Assembly (NCBI RefSeq): GCF_003058225.1
Contig: NZ_QBUG01000008.1
Span: 124,001-188,000 of the forward strand
Reading direction: 5' to 3'
Source of the DNA: Promicromonospora sp. AC04
GTDB lineage: Bacteria; Actinomycetota; Actinomycetes; Actinomycetales; Cellulomonadaceae
Length of the DNA: 64,000 nt
In this document: piece by piece, positions 52,125-61,152 of the stretch
How positions within the stretch are numbered: position 1 is the stretch's first letter
Layout of the letters: every line of letters starts with the position of its first letter
Translations under genes and position numbers: made by a program
Notes under the pieces: model-generated
Told to the model about the DNA's origin: nothing
Database searches by the model: none
What the model saw: the letters and a program-made list of their open reading frames with translations, nothing else

Positions 52125-53054
52125 GTGCTCACCGTCCGCCACACCTCGCCCCGGCAGCTCGACGTCGGCCTGACGCTCGGGCCGCTCGCGCACGGGCCTG
52201 GGGACCCCACGTTCCATCGTGCCGCCGACGGCTCCGTCTGGCGGACGTCGCTGCTGCGCACCGGCCCGGTGACGCAGCGGTTCGTGCCGGCCGGGCCGCA
52301 CGAGGTGGTGGTGCACCTGTGGGGCGACGGCGCCCGCGAGGCCGCCGAGGCGCTGCCGGTGCTGCTCGGCGAGGACGACGACGTCACCGGCTTCGAGCCG
52401 CCGGAGCAGGTGCGCGACGCCCACCGTCGCGCCGCAGGCATGCGGATGCTCCGCAGCGGCCGGGTCATGGAGGCGCTCGTGCCCGCCGTCCTGGAGCAGC
52501 GCGTGCAGACCGTCACGGCGCACCGGGCCTGGCGGTGGCTCGTCCTGCGGTACGGCACGACGGCGCCCGGCCCGGCGCCGTCGGACCTGCCGGGCGGGCC
52601 GCGCGGCGGGCTGCGCGTGGTGCCCGACGCGCGCACGTGGACCCGGGTGCCGGTGTGGGACTGGCACCGCGCCGGCGTCGACCCGGGACGTGCCCGCACC
52701 GTGACGCGGTGCGCGCTGGTGGCGCCGCGGCTGGAGGAGGCGGGCGCGATGGCGCCCGCGGAGGCCCGCGCGCGGCTGGAGAAGGTGCAGGGCGTGGGAG
52801 TGTGGACGTCGGCCGAGGCGGCGCAGCGGGCGTTCGGCGACGCCGACGCCGTCTCCGTGGGCGACTTCCACCTGCCGGCCGCCGTCGGCTGGGCGCTGAC
52901 GGGCGAGCGCACGGACGACGAGGGCATGCTGCGGCTGCTTGCGCCCTACGCGCCGCACCGGCACCGGGTGGTCCGCCTGCTGTCGCTCAGCGGCCGGGCC
53001 CGGGCACCGCGGCGCGGGCCGAAGCTGCCGATCGCGGACTACCGCGCGTTCTAG
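52125..53054 (+). CDS. HhH-GPD DNA glycosylase (AlkA-like)
   Basis: 309 residues from GTG 52125. A beta-rich N-terminal AlkA_N-like part (1-100), then the helical HhH-GPD fold: VPAVLEQRVQTVTAHRAW, helix-hairpin-helix LEKVQGVGVWTSAEA and catalytic Asp in VSVGDFHLP. It resembles DNA-3-methyladenine glycosylase II and should excise alkylated bases in base-excision repair. It has no [4Fe-4S] Cys motif and no Ada domain. Its promoter follows the chr/hydrolase operon after about 100 bases. Confidence 0.88.
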   Translation: MLTVRHTSPRQLDVGLTLGPLAHGPGDPTFHRAADGSVWRTSLLRTGPVTQRFVPAGPHEVVVHLWGDGAREAAEALPVLLGEDDDVTGFEPPEQVRDAHRRAAGMRMLRSGRVMEALVPAVLEQRVQTVTAHRAWRWLVLRYGTTAPGPAPSDLPGGPRGGLRVVPDARTWTRVPVWDWHRAGVDPGRARTVTRCALVAPRLEEAGAMAPAEARARLEKVQGVGVWTSAEAAQRAFGDADAVSVGDFHLPAAVGWALTGERTDDEGMLRLLAPYAPHRHRVVRLLSLSGRARAPRRGPKLPIADYRAF

Positions 53055-53159
53055 TACCTCCTGCGGTGACGGTCAGCGGCTCGGGTCGATCACGCTCGGC
53101 ACCGCGCTGCCAGATTTCAAGATCGTCGACCGTGAGCTCCCAGGGCCTTGCCGATCAAG

Positions 53160-53178
53160 AATGTTATCGACTAACATT
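53160..53178. promoter_or_regulatory. TetR operator AATGTTA-N5-TAACATT
   Basis: A perfect 19-base inverted repeat five bases before the TetR GTG start, so a bound repressor would block its own promoter and the ABC genes behind it. Confidence 0.75.
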
Positions 53179-53183
53179 TGACC

Positions 53184-53750
53184 GTGGTCACACCCCGCAC
53201 CCTTCGCACCAGGGCACGCATCCTGGACGCAGCGCTCGACCTCTTCGAGCGGCATGGCTACGCCGCCACCACGGTGAACCAGATCGCCGACGCCGCGGGC
53301 GTCACCCCCATGACGTTCTTCCGGCACTTCCCCACCAAGGACGCGGTGCTCGTCACCGACCCCTACGACCCACTCATCGCCGAGGCCGTGGGCGCCCAGC
53401 CGGCTGGCCTCCCGCCCCTGGAGCGCACCCGCCTCGGCCTGCTCGCCGCGCTCGGCGACATCACGCCTACCGAGGACGCGACGGCGCGACGGCGGGTGGC
53501 CCTCGTCGCGCGGTCGCCCGCCCTCCGCGCAGCCGTGGCCGTCGGTACCGAAGCCACCCAGGAGGCCATCGTGGAGCGGCTCGTCGCCGACGGCGTCGAC
53601 CGGCTCGACGCCGCCATCGCCGCCTCCGCGTGTCTCGCCGCCACCACCGCGGCCCTCCTGGCCTGGGGTTCGGCGCCCGACGACGTCACGCTCGCCCACC
53701 TCGTCCGCCGCGCCCTGGCACAGCTCGCCCCGGCAGGAGCCACCTCATGA
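53184..53750 (+). CDS. TetR family regulator of an ABC exporter operon
   Basis: 188 residues from GTG 53184, with no ribosome site and the operator directly upstream, so the mRNA is probably leaderless. HTH region RTRARILDAALDLFERHGYA, ATTVNQIADAAGVTPMTFFR (residues 8-48). The C-terminal domain is Ala-rich and helical. Its stop overlaps the ATPase gene, so regulator and transporter are one operon and probably autoregulated; the inducer is likely the exported drug. Confidence 0.9.
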   Translation: MVTPRTLRTRARILDAALDLFERHGYAATTVNQIADAAGVTPMTFFRHFPTKDAVLVTDPYDPLIAEAVGAQPAGLPPLERTRLGLLAALGDITPTEDATARRRVALVARSPALRAAVAVGTEATQEAIVERLVADGVDRLDAAIAASACLAATTAALLAWGSAPDDVTLAHLVRRALAQLAPAGATS

Positions 53751-54484
53751 CCGCCCTCGTGCTCGACGACGTCTCGCACGCCTTCGGCGGCCGGGTCGCC
53801 CTAGACCACCTCACGCTGACGGTCCGACCCGGCCGGGTCACGGCCCTGATCGGCCTCAACGGCGCGGGCAAGACGACGGCGCTGCGCGCGCTGGCCGGTC
53901 GCCTGCGCCCCGCCGGGGGCACGGCCCGAGTCCTCGGCCACGACCCGGCCGACCTGCCCGCCGACGTCGCCACACGGTTCGGCCACCTGGTCGGCACGCC
54001 ACTGGTCTACCCGGAGCTGACAGTCACCGAGAACCTCCGGTGCGCCGCCCGCTTGCACGGCCAGTCCGTGCGGGCCGCCGCGCCGGGAACGAGCGCGGCT
54101 GTCGCGCACATGGGGCTGGACCCGTGGCGGCACGCGCGGGCCAGGACGCTCTCGATGGGCAACCACCAGCGCCTGGGGATCGGCTGCGCGACCCTCCACC
54201 GGCCTACCGCGCTGATCCTCGACGAGCCGACCAGCGCCCTCGACCCGCAAGGGGTCGTCCTGGTGCGCAAGCTGGTCCGCGGCATGGCCGACGACGGCGC
54301 GGCGGTCCTCGTCTCGAGCCACCACCTCGACGAGGTCGCCCGCATCGCGGACGAGATCGTCGTGCTGCACGCCGGGCGCGACGTCGGGCGGCTGGAGCCC
54401 GGCGGCACCGACCTGGAGCAGCGGTTCTTCACCATGGTGCTCGACGCCGACACCCGAGCCGCCGACACCCGAGGCCGGGTATGA
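53747..54484 (+). CDS. ABC exporter ATP-binding protein
   Basis: 245 residues, ATG overlapping the TetR stop. Walker A GLNGAGKTT, Walker B ALILDEPTSALDP and H-loop LVSSHHLDE are standard; the signature is degenerate (LSMGNHQRLG rather than LSGGQ), as often seen in CcmA/DrrA-like drug exporters. It pairs with the single permease that follows. The C-terminus contains a DTRAADTRGRV repeat. Confidence 0.9.
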   Translation: MTALVLDDVSHAFGGRVALDHLTLTVRPGRVTALIGLNGAGKTTALRALAGRLRPAGGTARVLGHDPADLPADVATRFGHLVGTPLVYPELTVTENLRCAARLHGQSVRAAAPGTSAAVAHMGLDPWRHARARTLSMGNHQRLGIGCATLHRPTALILDEPTSALDPQGVVLVRKLVRGMADDGAAVLVSSHHLDEVARIADEIVVLHAGRDVGRLEPGGTDLEQRFFTMVLDADTRAADTRGRV

Positions 54485-55272
54485 GCCCCGCTGCCGCATT
54501 GCGCGCCGCCCTGGCCGTCGAGATGCTCAAGCTGCGCCGCTCCGTCGTCGCGCGCCTCGCGACCGTACTGCTCGTGGTGCTGGTGCCGCTCGGGAGCGTG
54601 GGGATGGTGGCGCTGGCCCGGTCGCCGCAGGCCGGCGGCCCGACGGCGGCGAAGCTCGCCGACTACGCGACCGGGGACCTGACCACGATGCACCTGATGG
54701 TGTGTGCCCAGGTGCTCTCGATCGCGGCGCTGGCCGCCGGCGGGTTCTTCGTCGCGTGGTCGTTCGGGCGCGAGCTGGAGAGCGGGACCGCGGGCGCGCT
54801 GTTCGGGCTCGCCGTACCGCGCGGCACGATCGCCCTGGCCAAGTGCCTGGTCACGCTGGCCTGGATCGGGGCGTGCGTGGTGCTGACCGTCGCCGTCACC
54901 ATGGCCGCCTCGGCCGCCGTCGCCGCTGGTTCGGGTGTTGGGTTCAGGGCCTGGGGCGGAGTGGGGACCGCCCTGGTCGCCGGGCTCCTCGGCGGCGGCC
55001 TGGCCCTGCCGTTCGCCTGGGTGGCGACCGTGACGCGCAGCCAGCTCGGCACCGTCGGCGCGCTCGTCGGCGTCGTCGCGCTCACCCAGATCGTGGTGCT
55101 GCTCGGCGGCGGGACATGGTTCCCCTACGCCTCGCCCTCGCTCTGGACGGGCATGGGCGGGCCCGACGCCGCGGCCGTCGTCGGCCCGCCCCACCTGCTG
55201 CTCGCCGCGGCGGTCTCCCCGCTCGCGATCGGCGCCGTCGTGCACGCCTGGCGGCGCCTCACGAACGTGTAG
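54481..55272 (+). CDS. ABC exporter permease
   Basis: 263 residues, overlapping the ATPase gene by four bases. Six hydrophobic segments (VARLATVLLVVLVPLGSVGM, VLSIAALAAGGFFVAWSF, LVTLAWIGACVVLTVAVTM, TALVAGLLGGGLALPFAWVA, GTVGALVGVVALTQIVVLLG, LLLAAAVSPLAIGAVV). SFGRELESGTAGALFGLAVP matches ABC-2-type (DUF4162/NatB-like) permeases. It exports an unknown compound, controlled by the TetR at the head of the operon. Confidence 0.88.
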   Translation: MSPAAALRAALAVEMLKLRRSVVARLATVLLVVLVPLGSVGMVALARSPQAGGPTAAKLADYATGDLTTMHLMVCAQVLSIAALAAGGFFVAWSFGRELESGTAGALFGLAVPRGTIALAKCLVTLAWIGACVVLTVAVTMAASAAVAAGSGVGFRAWGGVGTALVAGLLGGGLALPFAWVATVTRSQLGTVGALVGVVALTQIVVLLGGGTWFPYASPSLWTGMGGPDAAAVVGPPHLLLAAAVSPLAIGAVVHAWRRLTNV

Positions 55273-55440
55273 GGCGCCGCCGCTCCAGCCCGGTACGGAC
55301 CCCGTTGCGGACCCGGAATCGGGCCCGGGAGCTCGGGCCGGAATCTCGGTGACGGGGCAGGGTGCGCGGGTCTAGGGTGGTTGGCGGTGTGCCGGGAAGC
55401 CTGGTCGGCGTTCATTTGTCGACCGCGAAGGAGCTTTCCG

Positions 55441-56733
55441 ATGAAGGCACTGATCATGACCCTGGGCACCCGCGGGGACGTGCAACCGTTCGTCGCACTG
55501 GCGCGGGCACTGGACGCGGCCGGCCACGAGGCGGTCGTGTGCGCGCCGCACCGCTTCGCCGACTTCGTCACCGGAAGCGGCGTGACGTTCGCCGGGGTCG
55601 ACGACGGGCCGATGCGACAGCTCGACACGCCGGCCGAGGCCGGCGACGCGTTCCAGGGCGGCGTCCGGATGCGGCTGCGACAGATCCGCGAGATGCCGTC
55701 GATGTTCGACCAGGTCCTGGCCGACTCCTGGCAGGTCGCGGCCCGCGGCGCGGGCGAGGGGGCGGACTTGGTGGTCCACAACGGGCAGATCCTGGCCGGT
55801 CAGCATGTTGCCGAGGCGCTCGGGATCCCGGCGGTCCTGGGCCTGCCCCTCCCGATGTACGTTCCCACGCGCGAGTTCCCGTGGCCTGGGCAGTCGCTGC
55901 CCTTCGGGCTCCCGGGCTGGCTGAACCGGGCCACCTTCGGCGGGATGCGGCTGCCCGCGTCGATATTCGGCCGGGTGATCGACCGCTGGAGGCGGAACAC
56001 GCTCGGACTGCCGCCCCGGAGCGGCCGGCATAACCCGATGGTTCGGCCGGACGGCGGTCCGGCTCCGGTCCTGCACGCCCACAGCCCGTCAGTGCTGCCC
56101 CAGCCCAGGGACTGGCCGGACGGCGCTGAGGTGACCGGCTACTGGCTCCTCCCGGCGCAGCCGCAACTCCCGGCCGACGTCGAACAGTTCCTTACCGCCG
56201 GGCCTGCTCCGCTGTTCGCCGGGTTCGGCTCGATGACCGGCCTGGACCGCGAGGCGCGCACGACGGCGGTGGTCGAGGCCGCGGCCCTGACCGGGAACCG
56301 GCTCGTGATGGCCACCGGCTGGGGCGGACTCGACGCCGGGACGGCGAACGCCGCAGCCGCCGACCGCGGTGTCGAGCTGCTCGTGTTGGGCGACGTCGAC
56401 TATCAGACGCTCTTCCCGCGGATAACCGCGATCGTGCACCACGGGGGAGCGGGCACCACGGGCGCCGCGTTCGCCGCGGGGCGGCCGCAGGTCGTGTGCC
56501 CGTTCGTGGCCGACCAGCCCTTCTGGGGACGCGTGGCACAGGCGCGGGGCGTCGCACCGGCACCCCTGTCGCAGCGCAAGCTCACCGGCCGGGCGCTGGC
56601 GGCCCGGATCGCCGAAGCGTGCGCCCCGACGGCGATGGCCGCGGCGGCAGGGCTGGGGGACCGCGTCGCCCGGGAGCGGGGCCTGGACCGGGCGGTCGCC
56701 CTCGTCGAGCGCGCAGTCGAGGCCTGTCGATGA
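55441..56733 (+). CDS. UDP-glycosyltransferase (GT1, sterol/macrolide type)
   Basis: A 430-residue GT-B enzyme. KALIMTLGTRGDVQPFVALA at the N-terminus and FAGFGSMTG, VHHGGAGTTGAAFAAGRPQV and CPFVADQPFWG at the C-terminus are the classic UGT51/MurG-like motifs of family GT1. It transfers a sugar from UDP-sugar to a lipid, sterol-like or antibiotic acceptor; resistance by macrolide glycosylation is one option next to an exporter. GGAG lies eight bases before ATG 55441. A small basic ORF overlaps its stop. Confidence 0.88.
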   Translation: MKALIMTLGTRGDVQPFVALARALDAAGHEAVVCAPHRFADFVTGSGVTFAGVDDGPMRQLDTPAEAGDAFQGGVRMRLRQIREMPSMFDQVLADSWQVAARGAGEGADLVVHNGQILAGQHVAEALGIPAVLGLPLPMYVPTREFPWPGQSLPFGLPGWLNRATFGGMRLPASIFGRVIDRWRRNTLGLPPRSGRHNPMVRPDGGPAPVLHAHSPSVLPQPRDWPDGAEVTGYWLLPAQPQLPADVEQFLTAGPAPLFAGFGSMTGLDREARTTAVVEAAALTGNRLVMATGWGGLDAGTANAAAADRGVELLVLGDVDYQTLFPRITAIVHHGGAGTTGAAFAAGRPQVVCPFVADQPFWGRVAQARGVAPAPLSQRKLTGRALAARIAEACAPTAMAAAAGLGDRVARERGLDRAVALVERAVEACR

Positions 56734-56837
56734 GCACGACATGGCTCGGTCGTCGCCTGCGACACGAACAGCGGAAAGGAAAACGCCGCCTCGCCGAACG
56801 ACGGGTCGAAGAGCGATCCACCGCCAGGTACGTGTAA
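56730..56837 (+). CDS. Small basic ORF coupled to the glycosyltransferase
   Basis: 35 codons (MSTTWLGRRLRHEQRKGKRR then LAERRVEERSTARYV) with ATG overlapping the glycosyltransferase stop. Lys/Arg-rich, no membrane helix or known domain. The coupling suggests translation but homologues are not known to me, so existence as a gene is uncertain. Confidence 0.35.
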   Translation: MSTTWLGRRLRHEQRKGKRRLAERRVEERSTARYV

Positions 56838-56997
56838 CCGCCCAGCAGCCCCCTTGCCCACGCCCAGGCGCAGCGCCCGGCGTGGGCCACGGTCGGGGCC
56901 CGCGCGCAGCAGCCACCCAGGTGGGCTGCGGGTTGATCGAGCGGTCGTGCCCGTGTCCCCGGCCGCTCCTGGACTGACGTTCTGCTGACCTTGCGGG

Positions 56998-57516
56998 TCA
57001 GGCATGCGGTCTGGTTGTGCGACGTTCCTGCGCGCGGCGCCAGCCGTGCCGTGTCATGCCGCGGGGCTTGTAGATGTTGAGGGCCAGCGGGATGAGCAGG
57101 ACCGCGAGGCCGCCCACGGCGTGGAAGAGGTCCCCGCCGAGCTGGTCGATGTCGGCCGTCGGGTCCGCCGCGACGGCGGCCATGGCCTCGACCGTCGGCA
57201 GGTGGAGCACCAGGATTGCGAACGCGAAGGTGGTCAGGACCAGGCTGATCGTCACCCAGTAGTGCCGCAGCAGCCCCCAGGGGGTGCCGAGGGCCTGGAC
57301 GATGCCGGTGACGAGCGCTGCCGCGGCGAGGGGGATCAGGGCATACCTGAGGACGGGTTCCATCATCAGGTACGCCGCCCGCACGGTCTCAGCGTCGTTG
57401 CTGACGTAGATGGGGACGTTGAGGGCGATGTACGCGGCGATCGCGCCGAGCCAGCCCACCGAGCTGGTGACGTGGATCGTCAGCATCAGCTTCCGCATCG
57501 CCGGGGACATCTGCAT
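56998..57516 (-). CDS. Four-helix membrane protein (DUF2269-like)
   Basis: 172 residues. Four helices: LTIHVTSSVGWLGAIAAYIA, RYALIPLAAAALVTGIVQAL, WVTISLVLTTFAFAILVLHL and HAVGGLAVLLIPLALNIYKP. His residues near the helix starts (IHVTSS, RHYW, LHLP, FHAV) hint at heme or quinone binding as in DUF2269/DUF2231-like proteins. The start ATG 57516 overlaps the stop of a small TM gene. It is divergent from a TetR gene, which probably controls both. Function unknown. Confidence 0.75.
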   Translation of the reverse strand: MQMSPAMRKLMLTIHVTSSVGWLGAIAAYIALNVPIYVSNDAETVRAAYLMMEPVLRYALIPLAAAALVTGIVQALGTPWGLLRHYWVTISLVLTTFAFAILVLHLPTVEAMAAVAADPTADIDQLGGDLFHAVGGLAVLLIPLALNIYKPRGMTRHGWRRAQERRTTRPHA

Positions 57517-57683
57517 CAGCCGTGCATCCCAGGGCCGTGCTCGCCGCCGACAAGCAGCATGACCATCACGAGCACCACCACGGCGACGGCAACACCCCAC
57601 GCCAGCCGCCTGGCCCATCGGGGCAGCCCAGGATGGGCTTGTGGAGCCTTGTCCGCTGTCGGGTCCGGTGCGTTCTGGGTCAT
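57516..57683 (-). CDS. Small single-helix membrane protein
   Basis: 55 residues from ATG 57683 (GAGGAGA upstream). A Pro-rich cytoplasmic head, one helix (RRLAWGVAVAVVVLVMVMLL) and a His/Gly/Met tail (GGEHGPGMHG) that could touch metal. Its TGA overlaps the ATG of the following membrane-protein gene, so the two are made together. Confidence 0.65.
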   Translation of the reverse strand: MTQNAPDPTADKAPQAHPGLPRWARRLAWGVAVAVVVLVMVMLLVGGEHGPGMHG

Positions 57684-57786
57684 CGTCGTCTCCTCGGGTC
57701 GGCTGTAGGCCAAACTGATCGTTCGAGACAGAGTGTATTGGATAATGGCAGAGTGTCGTGCCAGCGACGAGGCGTATCATCTTGGG

Positions 57787-58431
57787 ATGCCGAAGCTGTG
57801 GGAGGAATCGATCGAGGAGCATCGCCGATCAGTGCGTGATGCCATCACAGAGGCCGCCTGGCGGCTGGCCGAAGAGCATGGCCCTCTTTCGCTGACCATG
57901 TCGCAGGTGGCTGGAGCCGCGGGGATCGGTCGCGCGACGCTCTACAAGTACTTCGCGGACATCGAGTCGATCCTTGTGGCGCACCATGCGCGGCACGTCG
58001 AGGACCACCTCCAGGCCCTCGAAGGCCTACGCGGAGAAGCGCAGCCACCGGGCACCCGGCTCGTGGCCGTCGCCCACGCCTACGCGTCGATCTGTTTCCA
58101 CCGCGGAAGGCACTCGTCGGCCGACATCAGTACGCTCGTCCATCGAGGCCCCGAGATCGGCGACGCGGGGCGTCGTCTGCACGGCGTCTTCGCAGGCCTG
58201 ATCGCGGAGGCGGCTGCGGAAGGGCTCGTGCGCAAGGACCTCAGCCCGGACGAGCTTGCCGTCTACTGCCGCCACGCGCTGGAAGTATCCAGCCACGCGA
58301 AGGACCTCGACGGGGTCGCCCGGCTCACTCGGGTGGTTCTGGACGGTCTCGAGTGCTCACCCGAGGTCCAGGACAGCGCCCAGGCCTCAGTGATGGTCAG
58401 TCACCGTGGACGGGCGCCGCATCGGAGCTGA
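57787..58431 (+). CDS. TetR family transcriptional regulator
   Basis: 214 residues from ATG 57787. HTH RDAITEAAWRLAEEHGPLSL, SQVAGAAGIGRATLYKYFAD. The C-terminal domain has HAYASICFHRGRHSSADIST with Cys/His residues. It is divergent from the small membrane-protein pair. Two direct CAGAGTGT copies, 20 bases apart (57729 and 57749), in the gap are possible binding sites. Confidence 0.88.
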   Translation: MPKLWEESIEEHRRSVRDAITEAAWRLAEEHGPLSLTMSQVAGAAGIGRATLYKYFADIESILVAHHARHVEDHLQALEGLRGEAQPPGTRLVAVAHAYASICFHRGRHSSADISTLVHRGPEIGDAGRRLHGVFAGLIAEAAAEGLVRKDLSPDELAVYCRHALEVSSHAKDLDGVARLTRVVLDGLECSPEVQDSAQASVMVSHRGRAPHRS

Positions 58432-58504
58432 TCTGCCTGGCTGACCGTTCGCGGCTCAGTCATATTCCGTATCACCGGGACCCTGTACGGGAGCGGGGGC
58501 AGCA

Positions 58505-59782
58505 TCACGCGGGGCCGCGAGCCCGCCTGAGAACCAGGGGCAACAGGCACAGGGCCAGGGCACCGCCGCCGAGTGCGAGTGTGGTGTAGGAGGCGCCGGC
58601 GACGACGACGCCGGACAGTGCTCCGCCGCCTGCTCCGGCGATCGCGACCAGGACGTCGACGTTGCACTGCACGCGGGCGCGGCTGTGCAAGGGCAGGTCG
58701 CGACTCAGGAGCGTGGTCCCGGCGACCAGCCCGAGGCTCCAGCCGAGTCCGAGCAGGGCCAGCCCGAGAGCCAGCGCCCAGACCGCGCCGACCGGTGCGA
58801 ACCCTGCGACGAGACCCGCACTGACCAGCGTGAGCGCGGCGAGCGCGCTGACCGCACGGGGTCCGTGCTTGTCGACGAGCCACCCGGACAGCGGTGAGGG
58901 CAGATACATAGCGGCGACGTGCACGGCGATGACGACGCCGATCGCGGCGGTCCCGTGACCGTGATGCTGCAGGTGGACGGGTGTCATTGTCATGACCGCC
59001 ACCATGACCGCCTGGGTGACGACCATGACCGCCGCGCCGAGCCGGACTCCCGCCGGCAGGTCGGCAGCAGCCGGGACCGGACGGTCCGCGGAGTCGTCCG
59101 TAACCTGCTTGTCCCGTTCGGACGCACCGAGCTCACGGGCAAGCAGGAGCGGATCGGGACGCAGCAGCAGGACCAGCACGACTGCGGCAGCGCCATAGGC
59201 GACGGCGGCCAGGCCGAACGGACCGGCCAGGCGCGGGATGCCCCAGGCCGCGGCAAGAGCCCCGGTCGCCGTGACCAGGTTGGGTCCGGCGACCGCACCC
59301 AGCGTGGTCGCGACCAGCACCGTGGACACCGCGCGGGCCTTGTGGTGCGGCGGGGCCAGGTCTGCACCCGCGTAGCGGGCCTGGAGATTGGTCGCGGTGC
59401 CCGCCCCGTAGACGAACAGCGCGATGAACAGCAGCGGGATGGAGTCGGCGACCGCGGCCAGGAGTACTCCGAGCGCGCCGGCGGCGCCGACCGCGTAGCC
59501 CAGGGCTAGGCCGGCCCGGCGGCCGGACCGCTGCGAGAGCCGTCCCACGACGACGGCCGCGCCGGCCGAGCCGATGGTGAACAGGGCGCTGGGCAGTCCC
59601 GCGAGCCCGGCCGTTCCGAGCATGTCCTGGGCCAGGAGCGCCCCGACCGTGATCCCGGCCGCGAGCCCGGCGCCGCTGAAGACCTGAGCCAGAACCAAGA
59701 CAGCGAGAACCCTGCGCTCCTCAGGCGGAGTCCCGCCAGCTCCTGGGGTGGTTGGAACCGTGGAGGCTGCGGCGTCGGTCAC
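58505..59782 (-). CDS. MFS transporter
   Basis: A 425-residue 12-helix permease. LVLAQVFSGAGLAAGITVGA forms helix 1 and GRLSQRSGRRAGL the MFS loop 2-3 motif; a long, charged central loop (about 205-235) separates the halves. SGWLVDKHGPRAV is the equivalent motif in the second half. A drug or metabolite exporter is most likely. ATG overlaps the ArsR-rhodanese gene upstream, so it is the second gene of a two-gene operon controlled by it. Confidence 0.9.
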   Translation of the reverse strand: MTDAAASTVPTTPGAGGTPPEERRVLAVLVLAQVFSGAGLAAGITVGALLAQDMLGTAGLAGLPSALFTIGSAGAAVVVGRLSQRSGRRAGLALGYAVGAAGALGVLLAAVADSIPLLFIALFVYGAGTATNLQARYAGADLAPPHHKARAVSTVLVATTLGAVAGPNLVTATGALAAAWGIPRLAGPFGLAAVAYGAAAVVLVLLLRPDPLLLARELGASERDKQVTDDSADRPVPAAADLPAGVRLGAAVMVVTQAVMVAVMTMTPVHLQHHGHGTAAIGVVIAVHVAAMYLPSPLSGWLVDKHGPRAVSALAALTLVSAGLVAGFAPVGAVWALALGLALLGLGWSLGLVAGTTLLSRDLPLHSRARVQCNVDVLVAIAGAGGGALSGVVVAGASYTTLALGGGALALCLLPLVLRRARGPA

Positions 59783-60459
59783 GGGGCGCTCCCAGCCTGA
59801 GCACCAGTGGTCGTCAGGGCGACGTCGTCGGCGAGGAACTCGATCACGCCGTCCGCAACCAGATGGGCGGCATGCCCGTGCTCTGCCAGGAGGTGCACGG
59901 CGTCGTAGGACAGCACGCAGTACCGGCCGCGGCAGTAGGCGGCGACCTCGACATCGGCGGGAATCTCCGCGAGCCGTCCCGCGAGCTCGTCGGACGGGAT
60001 CGAGACGGCGCCGGGCAGATGCCCGGCCGCGTACTCCTCGCTCGGGCGCACGTCCAGCACGAACACTTCACCACGGTGGGACCGCTCGAGGAGCTCGGCG
60101 CGATCGATGATACGAACGCCGTCGGGCAGCATCTGCGACGTCAGCCGCGTCGCCGCGGCTGCCACCTCCGGACGGTGCCGTTCGGCCACCCGGAACATGA
60201 CGGTGACCAGCTCGGCCACGTCCGGTCCGGCCAGGCGATACAGCACCCGGGTGCCGTCCCGCCGGGAGACGATCAGGCCGGCATCGCGCAGCAGTTGCAG
60301 ATGCGCCGAGGTGGTGGTCAGGTTCAGCCCGGCCACCGACGCGAGCTGCTGCACCGGCCGCTCACCCTGCGCCAGCAGCTCCAACAGCTCCAGCCGCTTG
60401 CCGCTGGCCAGTGCCTTGCCCGTCCGGGCGAACGACTCGAACAGATCAGCCTTGGACAT
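59779..60459 (-). CDS. ArsR family regulator with rhodanese domain
   Basis: 226 residues. Winged helix 1-95 (KRLELLELLAQGERPVQQLA, LNLTTTSAHLQLLRDAGLIV), rhodanese domain about 115-210 with EVFVLDVRPSEEYAAGHLPG and an active-site loop CRGRYC. This fusion, known in actinobacteria and Xylella (BigR-like in logic), senses sulfane sulfur or thiol stress through the rhodanese Cys. GGAGG precedes ATG 60459; the palindrome at 60469 is the probable operator. The co-transcribed MFS may export a sulfur compound or drug. Confidence 0.9.
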   Translation of the reverse strand: MSKADLFESFARTGKALASGKRLELLELLAQGERPVQQLASVAGLNLTTTSAHLQLLRDAGLIVSRRDGTRVLYRLAGPDVAELVTVMFRVAERHRPEVAAAATRLTSQMLPDGVRIIDRAELLERSHRGEVFVLDVRPSEEYAAGHLPGAVSIPSDELAGRLAEIPADVEVAAYCRGRYCVLSYDAVHLLAEHGHAAHLVADGVIEFLADDVALTTTGAQAGSAP

Positions 60460-60468
60460 CCTGCCTCC

Positions 60469-60490
60469 TATTCCAAACTTCCATGGAATA
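60469..60490. promoter_or_regulatory. Operator of the ArsR-rhodanese operon
   Basis: TATTCCA and TGGAATA form an inverted repeat with 8 bases between, ten bases upstream of the ArsR-rhodanese start. ATTCC-N-GGAAT dyads of this size are typical of ArsR-family sites. Confidence 0.6.
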
Positions 60491-60683
60491 CCGTAGCAGT
60501 CCGCCTGTGCGCAGGGTTCGGGTCCAGCACCCTCAGCGCGGCACGACCACAGGACGCCGGGGGCACATCTACCCACTTCCTCGACGACCGGCACCTCCAG
60601 GCCCTGTCCCAGACCGAGCGTCGGCAGGAGCCGGGTCTCGGTTTCCGTCAGGTCGACCTACCCTGTGCCGGTAGGGTCCCAGC

Positions 60684-61124
60684 ATGGTTGGCCAGCGGCG
60701 CTACCGTGACGTGCGCACCACGACGATCGGCGCCCCGCCCGAGGTGGTGTGGCGCGCAGTCCTGGACCAGGTCGAGGTGCTCGGGCAGCCGTCCTGGTAC
60801 GTGCGAGTCATCGGCTGCCGCGACACGCGTGCCGCGGGCCCGCGCCCGCTCGGGGTGGGTTCGGTGGTCCCGGGTTTCCGGGTCGCGGCGGCGGACCCGC
60901 CGGCCCGGCTCGTGCTCGACGGCGTCCACCGGTTCTCGGTCTACACCCTCACCTTCCGGCTCGTGCCCGACGGCGCAGGCACGCGTCTGGAGGCGCACAC
61001 CGACGCGACCTTCCCGGGCGTGCTCGGCGCGATCTACCGGCTGCTGGTGATCGACTCGCGGTTCCACAAGCTCGCGACGCGGACCATCGTGACGCGCATC
61101 CGACGCCGGGTGCCGTCGCCCTGA
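60684..61124 (+). CDS. SRPBCC (START-like) family protein
   Basis: 146 residues: the helix-grip fold with RTTTIGAPPEVVWRAVLDQV at the start, RLVLDGVHRFSVYTLTFRLV in the sheet, TRLEAHTDATFPGVLGAIYR and the long C-terminal helix (LVIDSRFHKLATRTI). Such proteins bind hydrophobic ligands or act as polyketide cyclases; the ligand is unknown. It stands alone between an ArsR and a racemase transcript. GGTAGGGTCCCAGC before the ATG is a fair ribosome site. Confidence 0.82.
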   Translation: MVGQRRYRDVRTTTIGAPPEVVWRAVLDQVEVLGQPSWYVRVIGCRDTRAAGPRPLGVGSVVPGFRVAAADPPARLVLDGVHRFSVYTLTFRLVPDGAGTRLEAHTDATFPGVLGAIYRLLVIDSRFHKLATRTIVTRIRRRVPSP

Positions 61125-61152
61125 TCGACACCAGCCTGCGTCGCACGGAGCC

